Origin: Cytophagales bacterium
GTDB lineage: Bacteria > Bacteroidota > Bacteroidia > Cytophagales > Cyclobacteriaceae
DNA: 64,000 nt
Direction: 5' to 3'
Assembly (NCBI GenBank): GCA_020402945.1
Contig: JADBYQ010000029.1
Location: forward strand, 1-64,000
Under the pieces are notes generated by a model. That model was not told the DNA's origin and searched no databases. It saw only the letters and a program-made list of their open reading frames with translations. A program made the translations under genes and the position numbers. This document shows positions 7,042 through 16,218 of the stretch, piece by piece (positions within the stretch are counted from its first letter, which is position 1; each line of letters begins with the position of its first letter).

Positions 7042-8397
7042 ATGGATGCTTCACGAAGAACTTTCTTAAAAACGACAGCAGCGGCAACTGTTGGCGCCAG
7101 CTTTATGCCATCTCTAGGATTTTCATCGGTCGCTGAGGAAAAAGTCAGGCTAGGGATTATCGGAGTAGGATTGAGAGGGCAAAATCATTTGGAACTTGCC
7201 TTGGCAAGACCCGATGTGGAGGTCGTAGCAATTTGTGATGTCCAACAGCGCATGATAGATCTCTGCCTTCCAATGATCGCCAAATCAGGCAAACGCAAAC
7301 CACAAATCATTTTGGACGGCCCTCAGGGATATAAGAAGTTACTGGAGAATAAAGACATTGATGCTGTTGTCATAGCAACTCCTTGGGAATGGCATACGGT
7401 AATGTGCCTAGATGCGATGAATGCCAAAAAACAAGTGGGCTGTGAAGTAATCACCGGAATGACGGTGGAAGAATGTTGGCAACTGGTTGACACTTCTGAA
7501 AAAACAGGCATGCATCTGATGATGCTAGAAAATGTCTGTTACAGGCGGGATGTAATGGCCGTTATGAATATGGTTCGCCAAAACATTTTTGGAGAACTCA
7601 TTCATTTACAAGGTGGCTATCAGCATGACTTGCGCGAAGTAAAGTTCAATGATGGAAAGAAACCTTATGGAGGTGGCGCGGAGTTTGGTGAAAAAGGATT
7701 TTCAGAAGCACAATGGAGAACCCAACATTCTGTAGATCGCAACGGAGATCTTTATCCAACTCATGGGATAGGGCCGATTGCGATGATGACGAATATCAAT
7801 CGAGGAAATAGATTTACTCAGTTGGTTTCCTATGCTACAAAAGCAAGAGGCCTGCATGAGCATATTGTAAAAGTAGGAGGCGAGAATCATCCCAACGCAA
7901 AAGTAAATTTCAAATTGGGAGATGTAGTTACCACCATGATTGAAACGGCCAACCAAGAAACTATTTTGTTGCAGCATGACACGAACTTGCCCCGCCCCTA
8001 CTCGATCGGCTTTCGGGTGCAGGGCACGAACGGAATTTGGATGGATGTGAACAAGTCAATCTATATTGAAGGCAGAAGCGAAAAGCCACATCGGTGGGAG
8101 GACGCTCAAAAATGGTTGGAACAACATGATCACCCATTATGGAAAAGATATGGCAATGATGCGGCTGGCGCAGGACACGGTGGAATGGATTGGTTTGTTT
8201 TAAATGCGTTTATCGAATCTGTAAAAAGAAAAATGCCACCTCCACAAGATGTCTATGACGCGGTAACCTGGAGTGCTATTACACCCTTGTCTGAAACATC
8301 GATTAAACAAAAAGGCGCCAGTGTCCGGTTCCCCGACTTTACGCGCGGAAAATGGAAAGAACGAAAAAATTCTTTCGCCATAGACGATTCGTATTGA
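7042..8397 (+). CDS. TAT-exported Gfo/Idh/MocA family protein, GH109-type (alpha-N-acetylgalactosaminidase-like)
   Basis: A 451-residue protein with a twin-arginine signal (SRRTFLKTTAAATVG, residues 4-18), so it is folded with its cofactor before export. GIIGVGLRG (38-46) is the Rossmann NAD-binding motif. The sequences GGYQHDLREVKF, QWRTQH, RNGDLYPTHGIGP (His241) and NINRGNRF match the GH109 group, which cleaves alpha-linked GalNAc by an NAD-dependent oxidation-elimination mechanism. GH109-like members often have other substrates, so the specificity is inferred. It is a stand-alone gene; hpt follows with its own promoter. Confidence 0.82.
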   Translation: MDASRRTFLKTTAAATVGASFMPSLGFSSVAEEKVRLGIIGVGLRGQNHLELALARPDVEVVAICDVQQRMIDLCLPMIAKSGKRKPQIILDGPQGYKKLLENKDIDAVVIATPWEWHTVMCLDAMNAKKQVGCEVITGMTVEECWQLVDTSEKTGMHLMMLENVCYRRDVMAVMNMVRQNIFGELIHLQGGYQHDLREVKFNDGKKPYGGGAEFGEKGFSEAQWRTQHSVDRNGDLYPTHGIGPIAMMTNINRGNRFTQLVSYATKARGLHEHIVKVGGENHPNAKVNFKLGDVVTTMIETANQETILLQHDTNLPRPYSIGFRVQGTNGIWMDVNKSIYIEGRSEKPHRWEDAQKWLEQHDHPLWKRYGNDAAGAGHGGMDWFVLNAFIESVKRKMPPPQDVYDAVTWSAITPLSETSIKQKGASVRFPDFTRGKWKERKNSFAIDDSY

Positions 8398-8437
8398 CAC
8401 TGTTTCTGAAAAAATTCTTCATTAGGCTGCCACCACC

Positions 8438-8445
8438 TATCTTTG
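8438..8445 (+). promoter_or_regulatory. Putative -7 element (TATCTTTG) of hpt
   Basis: TATCTTTG fits TAnnTTTG and lies 21 nt before the hpt start codon. Confidence 0.5.
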
Positions 8446-8466
8446 CAACTTGTCTAAGGCCAGCCA

Positions 8467-8994
8467 ATGCAGATTAGAGATTTAGAATTTGAAAAGTTTA
8501 TCGATTCAACATTGATTACCGATAAGGTTAAGGAATTAGCTGTTAGGCTAAACAAGGATTACGCCAATAAAACACCCGTATTGTTGCCGATCTTAAACGG
8601 CTCTTTTATGTTTGCTTCCGATCTGATGAAAGAATTGACCGTTCCTTGTAGGGTATCTTTTGTAAAAATCTCTTCCTACTTAGGTACCAACAGCACAGGA
8701 CAACTAAAAACACTGATTGGCCATGAAGAGAGCCTCTTCAATCAAGATATACTTATTGTCGAAGATGTTATTGACACTGGGCTTACCATTGAAAAAATCA
8801 TGCACGATTTACGTGAACTTGGCGCTAAGTCGGTAGAGACCGTTGCACTCTTACGCAAACAGTCGGCAAGAGAAAAAAAAGTAGACATCAAATACATTGG
8901 TTTCGAGCTGGAAAATGAGTTTGTGCTTGGCTACGGCATGGACTATGATGGTCTGGGAAGAAATTTGAAAGATCTCTATCGATCAATTTCCTAG
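8467..8994 (+). CDS. hpt: Hypoxanthine phosphoribosyltransferase
   Basis: Purine salvage enzyme making IMP (and usually GMP) from the base and PRPP. A 175-residue protein of canonical length with the PRPP loop EDVIDTGLT (99-107), the LPILNGSFMFASDL segment near the N-terminus and the flexible loop KISSYLGTNSTGQ. The C-terminal YIGFELENEFVLGYGMDYDGLGRNL is the base-binding end. It precedes adk and obg in the same direction, an arrangement common in Bacteroidota. Confidence 0.95.
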   Translation: MQIRDLEFEKFIDSTLITDKVKELAVRLNKDYANKTPVLLPILNGSFMFASDLMKELTVPCRVSFVKISSYLGTNSTGQLKTLIGHEESLFNQDILIVEDVIDTGLTIEKIMHDLRELGAKSVETVALLRKQSAREKKVDIKYIGFELENEFVLGYGMDYDGLGRNLKDLYRSIS

Positions 8995-9084
8995 TTACCG
9001 CGACTCTGCTCCATTTGTAAAATTGTCGAATTAAAGAATCATCGCTATCTTGCCTGTCTTTTCTTAAACCAAACCTTAGCAAGG

Positions 9085-9654
9085 ATGAAAAACTTAGTAC
9101 TCTTTGGCCCACCCGGAGCCGGTAAAGGAACACAGAGCGAAAAGCTTATTCAAAAATATGGCTTCGTACACATATCAACTGGGGATTTATTCCGATGGCA
9201 TACAAAAAATGATACACCTTTGGGCAAAAAGGTAAAAGAAATAATGAATAGTGGCGCTTTAGTTCCGGATGAAATCACGATCGCGATGTTGAAGGAAGAG
9301 CTAGACAAAAATCCACAGGCAAAAGGTTTTTTGTTTGATGGGTTCCCCCGCACCGTGCCGCAGGCAGAGGCGTTGGATCATTTCATGAAAGAAAATAATT
9401 CGGCCATTCATTTTATTGTAGCGTTGGACGTAACAGAGGAGGAAGTTCGGACGCGTATTGCAAAGCGCAGAACAACTGAAAACCGCGTGGATGACGAAGA
9501 AGAAAAACTAAACAAACGCATCACCGAATACTTCACTAAGACCGTCCACGTACTTCCCTTTTACGACAAGCAAGGAAGATTGAATACGGTACATGGGATC
9601 GGTGCGGTAGAGACTATTTTTGAGGACATTTGTAAAGTGTTAGACAAAAATTAG
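9085..9654 (+). CDS. adk: Adenylate kinase (short-lid form)
   Basis: Interconverts ATP + AMP and 2 ADP. A 189-residue protein with the P-loop [10 protein letters not shown] (8-17), HISTGDLFR for AMP binding, and FDGFPRT (84-90). The lid is short ([15 protein letters not shown]) and lacks the four zinc cysteines of the long-lid forms, as in other Bacteroidota. It sits 90 nt after hpt and 53 nt before obg. Confidence 0.95.
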   Translation: MKNLVLFGPPGAGKGTQSEKLIQKYGFVHISTGDLFRWHTKNDTPLGKKVKEIMNSGALVPDEITIAMLKEELDKNPQAKGFLFDGFPRTVPQAEALDHFMKENNSAIHFIVALDVTEEEVRTRIAKRRTTENRVDDEEEKLNKRITEYFTKTVHVLPFYDKQGRLNTVHGIGAVETIFEDICKVLDKN

Positions 9655-9673
9655 TCTCAATTGTTTCCGGTTT

Positions 9674-9698
9674 CCAGTTACCGGTAACTAGCAACTGG
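9674..9698. repeat. Small hairpin repeat between adk and obg
   Basis: CCAGTT (9674-9679) pairs with AACTGG (9693-9698), enclosing the palindrome TTACCGGTAA. The surrounding 'CCAGTTACC..GCAACTGGCAAC' text is a low-complexity intergenic motif common in Bacteroidota genomes. Confidence 0.35.
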
Positions 9699-9707
9699 CA
9701 ACCAATT

Positions 9708-10697
9708 ATGTCCTCAGTTAACTTCATCGACTACGTAAAATTTAATTCACGCTCTGGCCACGGAGGCGCAGGCTGCAGGCATTTCCATCAGGAAAAATTT
9801 ATAGATAAGGGCGGGCCTAATGGTGGCGATGGCGGCCGGGGTGGTCACGTGATACTCCGTGGAAATTCGCAAATGTGGACGCTGCTCCACTTGAAGTATC
9901 GCAAGCATGTCTTTGCGGAAAATGGGCAAGCAGGACAAGGTCAAAACATGACGGGCGCTTTTGGCAAAGACCAGATTTTAGATGTGCCCCTTGGTACCAC
10001 CGCCAAACGATTTGAAACGGGAGAAATGGTGTGTGAAATCACCGAACACGGACAAGAGATAATCTTGTCACCAGGAGGACGTGGCGGAAAAGGGAATTCT
10101 CATTTTGCCACGCCCACGAACCAAGCACCACAGCATGCGCAGACAGGCGAACCTGGCAGAGATGAGTGGATTATTTTGGAATTGCGTTTACTGGCCGATG
10201 TAGGCTTAGTTGGGTTTCCTAATGCTGGCAAGTCGACACTTCTATCGGTTGTATCAGCGGCCAAACCGAAAATTGCCGATTACGCTTTCACCACGCTAAC
10301 GCCTAACCTGGGTGTGGTTGCTTACCGTGATGGGTTGTCGTTTGTGATGGCCGATATCCCGGGAATTATCGAAGGTGCTGCAGAAGGAAAAGGATTAGGT
10401 ATTCGTTTTTTAAAACACATTGAACGAAACTCGCTGTTATTGTTCATGGTACCTGCCGATGCGAAAGACATCAAACAGGAATTTGAAATTTTATTGAACG
10501 AATTGAAAAAGTACAATCCTGAGTTACTCGACAAGAAGCGACTGCTTGCCATCACTAAATCCGATTTGCTGGATGAAGAGTTAAAGCTTGCCATTCAAAA
10601 AGAGCTGCCGAAGAAAATCCCTGCAGTCTTTATTTCATCCCTCGCCAATCAAGGTATCACTGAGTTGAAGGATTTGATTTGGAAGAGTTTGCACTAG
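9708..10697 (+). CDS. obg: Obg/CgtA ribosome-assembly GTPase
   Basis: Essential GTPase of large-subunit ribosome maturation and stress signalling. The glycine-rich N-terminal Obg fold spans about 1-158 ([12 protein letters not shown] at 35-46). The GTPase domain has G1 GFPNAGKST (169-177), G3 DIPGIIEGA, and G4 TKSD. The protein (329 residues) ends after the G domain, without the variable C-terminal OCT domain found in Firmicutes, as is usual for Bacteroidota. Start ATG 9708 gives the conserved NFIDYVKF start. Confidence 0.95.
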   Translation: MSSVNFIDYVKFNSRSGHGGAGCRHFHQEKFIDKGGPNGGDGGRGGHVILRGNSQMWTLLHLKYRKHVFAENGQAGQGQNMTGAFGKDQILDVPLGTTAKRFETGEMVCEITEHGQEIILSPGGRGGKGNSHFATPTNQAPQHAQTGEPGRDEWIILELRLLADVGLVGFPNAGKSTLLSVVSAAKPKIADYAFTTLTPNLGVVAYRDGLSFVMADIPGIIEGAAEGKGLGIRFLKHIERNSLLLFMVPADAKDIKQEFEILLNELKKYNPELLDKKRLLAITKSDLLDEELKLAIQKELPKKIPAVFISSLANQGITELKDLIWKSLH

Positions 10698-10830
10698 GTG
10701 TCGCCCAGATTGGCCAAGTCAAATTGTCCTTGCTTAATACAATGCCTGGAGGCTCCCTTAAGTGCCTAAATGTCACAATTGCTCAATTGGCAAAATTCTT
10801 GTCTCTTTCCGCATCGTTTAACCGATAAAA

Positions 10831-11394
10831 ATGGAAAATACTGTTCATATGGAGCCCGAATTGCCAAAGCACGATGATTTGGCAACCGAAATGCCATCCG
10901 GCCAAAGCCCCGACCAAACCGAGCCTGAGAAGAAAGAAGCACAGCCCGATCCACTGAAAAAATTACAAGACGAATTGGCAGAAGCCAAGGACAAATACGT
11001 GCGCCTATATGCCGAGTTTGATAATTTTAGAAGAAGATCGGCCAAAGAGAAGTTGGAAATGATTCAATCGGCTAACGAGCAGTTACTCAAGTCGATGCTT
11101 TCCGTAACAGATGATTTTGAGCGTGCAGAAAAATCGTTCCAGGATAAAAACGACAAAGAAGCTGAAGGCTTCTTTTTGATTCAGAATAAATTCAAAAAAA
11201 TACTGGAGCAGTACAGTGTGAAGGCGATGGAATTTGGGAAAGCCACAGACTTCAACCCTGACCTACATGAAGCCATCACACAGATACCTGCACCCAATGA
11301 AAAAATGAAAGGTAAAGTAGTAGACGTGGTAGAGAAAGGATACTTGTTGAATGACAAAGTGATACGTTTTGCGAAAGTTGTTGTTGGGAGTTAA
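10831..11394 (+). CDS. grpE: Nucleotide exchange factor GrpE
   Basis: Exchange factor of DnaK. A 187-residue protein with an acidic disordered head (1-45), a long coiled coil beginning at LKKLQDELAEAKDKYVRLYAEFDNF and the beta domain, where the DFNPDLHEAI segment is the family signature. It is followed by dnaJ after 56 nt; dnaK is not in the window. Length and order are normal. Confidence 0.95.
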   Translation: MENTVHMEPELPKHDDLATEMPSGQSPDQTEPEKKEAQPDPLKKLQDELAEAKDKYVRLYAEFDNFRRRSAKEKLEMIQSANEQLLKSMLSVTDDFERAEKSFQDKNDKEAEGFFLIQNKFKKILEQYSVKAMEFGKATDFNPDLHEAITQIPAPNEKMKGKVVDVVEKGYLLNDKVIRFAKVVVGS

Positions 11395-11450
11395 AATTCT
11401 GACTTCTTAAATTCTATATTCTGACTTTCTTCTAATTCACTCCTCAACAA

Positions 11451-12578
11451 ATGGCAAAAAGAGATTTTTACGAAATATTGGGTGTTAGCAAAAACGCCTC
11501 TGCCGAAGAAATAAAAAAGGCTTACCGCAAAACGGCAATACAATTTCACCCCGATAAAAACCAAGGAGACAAAGCAGCCGAAGAAAAATTTAAGGAAGCT
11601 GCTGAAGCCTATGAAGTGCTAAGCGATGAGACGAAGCGCGCTCAATACGATCGCTTCGGCCATAACAGGCCAGGTTCGGGCGGGGGAGGGTATAGTTCGC
11701 ATGAGATGAACATGGAAGATATCTTTAGTCAATTTGGAGATATTTTTGGCGGAGGGGGAAGTGGCGGAAGTCCGTTTGACAGTTTTTTTGGTGGGGGTGG
11801 AAAATCACGCCAGCGCAAAGGGTCAAATTTACGAATCAAACTAAAAATGACGTTGGAAGAAATTGCCAATGGTATAGAGAAAAAAATAAAAGTTAATCGG
11901 CTCGTTCACGCTGAGGGAGTAACTTTCAAAAATTGTAGTACTTGCCAAGGCACCGGACAGGTGAGGAAAGTAGTGAACACTATGCTTGGTCAGATGGTGT
12001 CATCAAGCACCTGCCCTACTTGCAATGGTGCGGGACAAACCCTCGACAAACGCCCTCCTGGAGTTGACAATTCAGGGCTGGTTTCCAAGGAAGATCTTAT
12101 CACAGTTAAAATTCCGGCCGGTGTCAGCGATGGTATGCAGCTCTCCATGTCGGGAAAAGGCAACGAAGCGCCCGGTGGAGGCGTACCAGGAGATTTGCTG
12201 ATTTTGATAGAGGAAACGGAAGACAAAGAACTAAAGCGTGATGGCACAAATTTGATCTACGATCTGCACATAAGTTTTATTGATGCAACCCTTGGCACGT
12301 CCGTGGAGGTGCCTTCGATTGGAGGGAAAGTTCGCATTAAAATAGAACCGGGAACGCAGAGCGGTAAAATCCTGCGCCTACGAGGAAAAGGTCTTAAAGA
12401 CATTAACGGATATGGAACTGGCGATCAGCTTATTTACATCAATGTTTGGACTCCGAAAAAAGTTAGCAGCGAGGAAAAAGCCAAACTGGAAAGCCTTCGC
12501 AGCTCGGCCAATTTTCAACCCAGCCCTGACGCGAACGAAAAGGGATTTTTCGAGCGGATGAAAGAATATTTTGGATAA
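11451..12578 (+). CDS. dnaJ: Chaperone DnaJ with a reduced zinc domain
   Basis: Hsp40 co-chaperone. The J domain has HPD at 33-35, followed by a G/F-rich linker (74-120). The central cysteine-rich region holds only two of the usual four CxxCxGxG motifs: CSTCQGTG (162-169) and CPTCNGAG (188-195). By position they correspond to motifs 2 and 3, which form one zinc site; motifs 1 and 4 are replaced by VHAEGVTF and RPPGVDNSG. The C-terminal domains and the [10 protein letters not shown] segment are normal. At 375 residues the protein is otherwise full length. Reading frame and codons show no sign of damage, so the reduced zinc region looks genuine. Confidence 0.93.
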   Translation: MAKRDFYEILGVSKNASAEEIKKAYRKTAIQFHPDKNQGDKAAEEKFKEAAEAYEVLSDETKRAQYDRFGHNRPGSGGGGYSSHEMNMEDIFSQFGDIFGGGGSGGSPFDSFFGGGGKSRQRKGSNLRIKLKMTLEEIANGIEKKIKVNRLVHAEGVTFKNCSTCQGTGQVRKVVNTMLGQMVSSSTCPTCNGAGQTLDKRPPGVDNSGLVSKEDLITVKIPAGVSDGMQLSMSGKGNEAPGGGVPGDLLILIEETEDKELKRDGTNLIYDLHISFIDATLGTSVEVPSIGGKVRIKIEPGTQSGKILRLRGKGLKDINGYGTGDQLIYINVWTPKKVSSEEKAKLESLRSSANFQPSPDANEKGFFERMKEYFG

Positions 12579-12692
12579 AAAAAATATAACTATTTACCCA
12601 TCAACCCGTATAACCTCTACTGTGCGTTATTTCCTTAACTGAAAATCGCTAGTGGTTATTAGATTTAGTGGTTAGGCTAAAAGTTATAGAAA

Positions 12693-13583
12693 GTGTTGAA
12701 GACCGTTCTATTCTGGGCAAGCATCGGGGCACATTTGGTCAGTTTTGGCCAAATCAAAAAGCAATTTTCTGTTGAGAAAGCTGAATCTTGCAACAAGGTA
12801 AATCTTTCATTGAAGGCAAAAACCGGAAACTGTTTTATCCGACCAAGTCAAAGCTCCGACTTTCTGAATATCTATAGTAATCAGGATTTGGAGCAATATT
12901 CGCATTCTTTTAGCAACGAGATCAAAGGCACAACCAGCGTGATCAAACTGGCGCTCGAACAAGAAAGTCAAAGGGGCGTTGGTAAAAAGATTTCTTATCA
13001 GGTTTTTGGAAGCGAGGTGACCCCGACTGAAAAATTTTGGAAAGTATACCTCACAGAAAACACTCCTTATTCACTCAGTTTAGACTATGGGCTGGGGAAT
13101 GCAAACATTGACCTGTCGGGGCTATCTGTCGAGAAACTAAAAATTAACACCGGCAGTGCAGATGTAAATATCACTTACAGCACTGGGATCGAAAACAAGG
13201 TAACGATGGATACATTCTTCATAAAAGTAGATATGGGTACCGTTAATGCTCAACATATTAATCTCGCAAGATCTAAAGTGGTTGTTGCTAACGTTGGGTT
13301 TGGAAACATGTACCTTGATTTTTCTGACAAACCCACAGCCAGCAATCACATTATTGGAAGTGTTGGCGCTGGCAACCTAGTGATTCAATTACCCAATGAC
13401 GAGGTACCCATAACGTTAAAAATAAACGACTCATGGCTTTGCAGTCTTAACTTATCCAAAAGCCTAAAAAAAGTGGGTACCAATAGGTTTGCCAACGCAA
13501 GCTATTCAAAGAATTCTAAAAACGCCCTGACCTTTGATCTGGATGTATCAATGGGCAAAATTATATTTAAAGACCCCAGGTAG
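12693..13583 (+). CDS. Exported protein of unknown function, beta-rich (DUF4097/LiaF-like pattern)
   Basis: A 296-residue protein beginning with GTG (TTG follows), a hydrophobic signal peptide (LFWASIGAHLVSFGQ), then a long beta-rich region with repeated short strands (GNANIDLSGLSVEKLKINTGSADVNI, VDMGTVNAQHI, VGFGNMYLDF, GSVGAGNLVIQL). This periodic pattern resembles the right-handed beta fold of DUF4097/LiaF-type 'toastrack' proteins, but I cannot assign a family firmly. It lies between dnaJ and an ABC exporter in the same orientation, with 187 nt to the latter. Confidence 0.6.
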   Translation: MLKTVLFWASIGAHLVSFGQIKKQFSVEKAESCNKVNLSLKAKTGNCFIRPSQSSDFLNIYSNQDLEQYSHSFSNEIKGTTSVIKLALEQESQRGVGKKISYQVFGSEVTPTEKFWKVYLTENTPYSLSLDYGLGNANIDLSGLSVEKLKINTGSADVNITYSTGIENKVTMDTFFIKVDMGTVNAQHINLARSKVVVANVGFGNMYLDFSDKPTASNHIIGSVGAGNLVIQLPNDEVPITLKINDSWLCSLNLSKSLKKVGTNRFANASYSKNSKNALTFDLDVSMGKIIFKDPR

Positions 13584-13770
13584 TTTTATATCTGTGCAAA
13601 CCTTGGTTAGAGAAATCTCAACCCAATACAGTAAACAAAACATTCGAAGAAATTCTTGCATTCGTGGCAATCTATAGGTCTTCGTTCCCTTCATCTAATA
13701 TTTTGAATTATTACGTTAGTTGTATTGTAATTCTATTGCTACTTTTAACACTAATACAAAAACCATACAC

Positions 13771-14715
13771 GTGAACGCACTCATCGCCAATGACATAACC
13801 AAAATCTACTCCGAACACACGGCACTAGATCATGTAAGCATCACTATTCCCGAACAAACCATTTTCGGACTTCTTGGCCCGAACGGTGCAGGAAAGACTA
13901 CACTCATCAGGATTATTAACCAGATCATTAATGCTGACAGTGGCGAAGTATTGATATTCGGTGAAAAACTTCGGGCCAATCATGTCGAAATTATTGGGTA
14001 CTTACCTGAGGAGCGTGGTTTGTACAAGAAAATGAAAGTGGGCGATCAATTATTGTATCTGGCTCAGCTAAAGGGACTCAGTAGGCACGATGCCATGGCT
14101 CGCATAAAAGTATGGCTCGAAAAATTTGAGATCAAGGACTGGTGGCACAAGAAGGTGGAAGACCTTAGCAAAGGTATGGCGCAGAAAGTGCAGTTCATCA
14201 GTACCGTTTTGCATGAGCCAAAATTGATTATTTTAGATGAGCCATTCTCTGGCTTCGATCCAGTAAATGCGCAGTTGATCACAGAAAAGATTCTGGAGTT
14301 AAAAGCCAACGGAAGCACCATTATTTTTTCTACGCACCGCATGGAGACGGTTGAATCTCTTTGTGATCATATTGCACTAATCAATAAGTCAAAGAAAATT
14401 CTGGAGGGCGCGAAAAAGCAAGTGAAGGAAAGTTATCGCTCTAACACTTTTTTGATCGAACACCGTGGAAATCATTTTACGTTGCCCGCTGAAAAATATG
14501 AAATCAAGTCGCAGACAAAAATAGAAGAAGATTTGTTTTCCACGACCATTAAAGCTGTTGACGGCATCAAAGGCAATCAGGTCATTCGCGATTTAGTAGA
14601 TATCACCGAGTTATACAGTTTTCAGGAGAAGCTGCCAACCATGGCTGATATTTTCATTGGATTGATCAAGGCCGATGGTGACGAAGCTTTGAGAAAGCAT
14701 TTACAAGAAGTATAA
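13771..14715 (+). CDS. ABC-2 type exporter, ATP-binding subunit (NatA-like)
   Basis: A 314-residue ATPase. The GTG at 13771 is preferred as start because the 17 upstream residues are not family-like. Walker A is GPNGAGKTT, the signature is LSKGMAQKVQ, and Walker B is LIILDEPFSGFDP; the H-loop is STHRME. The C-terminal extension of about 100 residues is typical of the NatA/CcmA group. The permease at 14817 lies 101 nt downstream and is the likely partner. NatAB-like systems export sodium, drugs or lipids; the substrate cannot be told from sequence. Confidence 0.85.
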   Translation: MNALIANDITKIYSEHTALDHVSITIPEQTIFGLLGPNGAGKTTLIRIINQIINADSGEVLIFGEKLRANHVEIIGYLPEERGLYKKMKVGDQLLYLAQLKGLSRHDAMARIKVWLEKFEIKDWWHKKVEDLSKGMAQKVQFISTVLHEPKLIILDEPFSGFDPVNAQLITEKILELKANGSTIIFSTHRMETVESLCDHIALINKSKKILEGAKKQVKESYRSNTFLIEHRGNHFTLPAEKYEIKSQTKIEEDLFSTTIKAVDGIKGNQVIRDLVDITELYSFQEKLPTMADIFIGLIKADGDEALRKHLQEV

Positions 14716-14730
14716 ATAAAAGCTTCAAAT

Positions 14731-14756
14731 CACAAGCTCTAGGTCGCAAGCTTGTG
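14731..14756. repeat. Short hairpin between the two ABC exporter genes
   Basis: CACAAGCT (14731-14738) and AGCTTGTG (14749-14756) are perfect 8-bp arms around a 10-nt loop, in a stretch of simple intergenic repeat text. Confidence 0.35.
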
Positions 14757-14816
14757 CGTGTTGTAAGAAGTTTGCGGCCTCAAACGATAGATCACTATTT
14801 ACGCTAAATTAGTAAT

Positions 14817-16145
14817 ATGAATAAAGTCTGGTTGATCATGCAGCGCGAGTTCTTAAACCGCGTACAAAAAAAATCGTTTCTCATCACCACCATCTTAGTT
14901 CCATTGATTTTTCCAGCCATCATCGGTGTGCTTGTTTACATCATGAAAAAGGAAGCAGAATCGGCTAAGGCTGACACAGTCCAAGTTGTCGATGAGAGCG
15001 GAAAATTTATTTTCGAGAATGGCAAACGTTTCGCATTTGTTCCTCTTTCCTTGTCGCTAGAGCAAGCCAAGAAGGCATACAACGAAACAAAAGATTTCGC
15101 ACTGCTGTATATACCTCCATTTGATCTAAACAAGCCAGATGGCATGGTGATGTACACCAAAGAAAACCCTAGCATTGAAAAAGTGGGAAATTTGGAATCG
15201 ATACTTCAAGATCGCATTCGAGATTTGAAACTGGAAGAATACAAGATTGACAAGGAAACCCTAAAGGGATTAAAGGTAGACATCAATCTTAAACAGATTA
15301 ATCTATCAGAATCGGGCGAAGAGAAATCCAGCAATTCAGGTATTCTCTATGGCTTGGGTTTTAGCTTGGGTATATTGATCTATATGTTTGTCTTGATTTA
15401 TGGCATTCAAATTATGCAAGGTGTAATTGATGAGAAGACCTCTAAGATTGTAGAAGTTATCGTCTCCTCGGTGAAACCATTTCAATTGATGCTAGGAAAA
15501 ATAATTGGAATCGCTTCTGTAGGTTTACTACAGTTTACAATTTGGATCATTTTAATCACGGTGCTTTCGACTGGGGTATTGGGGTACTTTGGTTTAAAAA
15601 TGCCTCAACAGCAGGCGATGGAAGAAGTGGCTAAGCAAATAGACAACGAAGAAGTAAAAGTAGCTATGGATCAACAGAGCTCTAAAACAACCGAGTTATT
15701 CAATAACTTCTTTCAACTACCGTTGGGTAAAATTGCGTTTGTTTTTGTTTTCTATTTCCTTGGAGGATATCTCTTATACGGAGCCTTATTTGCCGCTGTT
15801 GGATCAGCAGTAGAATCCATGCAAGAGTCACAACAATTCCAGTTTCCAATTACACTCCCTCTTCTTATCGGCTACTTTGGACTTTTTATGTTTATTCTAC
15901 GTGATCCCCACGGAAGTGTAAGTTTTTGGCTTTCGGTGATTCCTTTTACATCGCCAGTAGCTATGGTTGGTAGAATTGGATCCGGAGTTCCAGATTGGCA
16001 GCTAGCATTATCGATGGCATTGTTAATCGGTGGTTTTCTTTTTACAACTTGGATTGCTGGAAGGATATATAGAGTTGGGATTTTAATGACCGGCACGAAA
16101 GTAAGTTGGAAGGTGCTTCTCAAGTGGTTCCTTATGAAGGCGTAA
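14817..16145 (+). CDS. ABC-2 type permease (NatB-like)
   Basis: A 442-residue permease. One membrane helix near 20-45 is followed by a large extracytoplasmic domain (about 46-170), then a cluster of five to six helices from about 178 to 430. GVIDEKTSKIVEVIVSSVKPFQLMLGKI is the conserved cytoplasmic motif of the NatB/YhaP group. The extracytoplasmic domain and the long middle loop (LKMPQQQAMEEV...) are typical. It partners the ATPase just upstream; a strong terminator follows its stop codon. Confidence 0.85.
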   Translation: MNKVWLIMQREFLNRVQKKSFLITTILVPLIFPAIIGVLVYIMKKEAESAKADTVQVVDESGKFIFENGKRFAFVPLSLSLEQAKKAYNETKDFALLYIPPFDLNKPDGMVMYTKENPSIEKVGNLESILQDRIRDLKLEEYKIDKETLKGLKVDINLKQINLSESGEEKSSNSGILYGLGFSLGILIYMFVLIYGIQIMQGVIDEKTSKIVEVIVSSVKPFQLMLGKIIGIASVGLLQFTIWIILITVLSTGVLGYFGLKMPQQQAMEEVAKQIDNEEVKVAMDQQSSKTTELFNNFFQLPLGKIAFVFVFYFLGGYLLYGALFAAVGSAVESMQESQQFQFPITLPLLIGYFGLFMFILRDPHGSVSFWLSVIPFTSPVAMVGRIGSGVPDWQLALSMALLIGGFLFTTWIAGRIYRVGILMTGTKVSWKVLLKWFLMKA

Positions 16146-16170
16146 CCAAAAGTAACCAATCGATAAAATC

Positions 16171-16200
16171 AAATCCGGATCTTTTCATCCGGATTTTTTT
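16171..16200 (+). terminator. Rho-independent terminator after the ABC exporter
   Basis: AAATCCGGAT (16171-16180) pairs with ATCCGGATTT around a CTTTTC loop and runs into a stretch of T residues. Confidence 0.85.
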
Positions 16201-16218
16201 ACTAACTTCAATCCAGTT

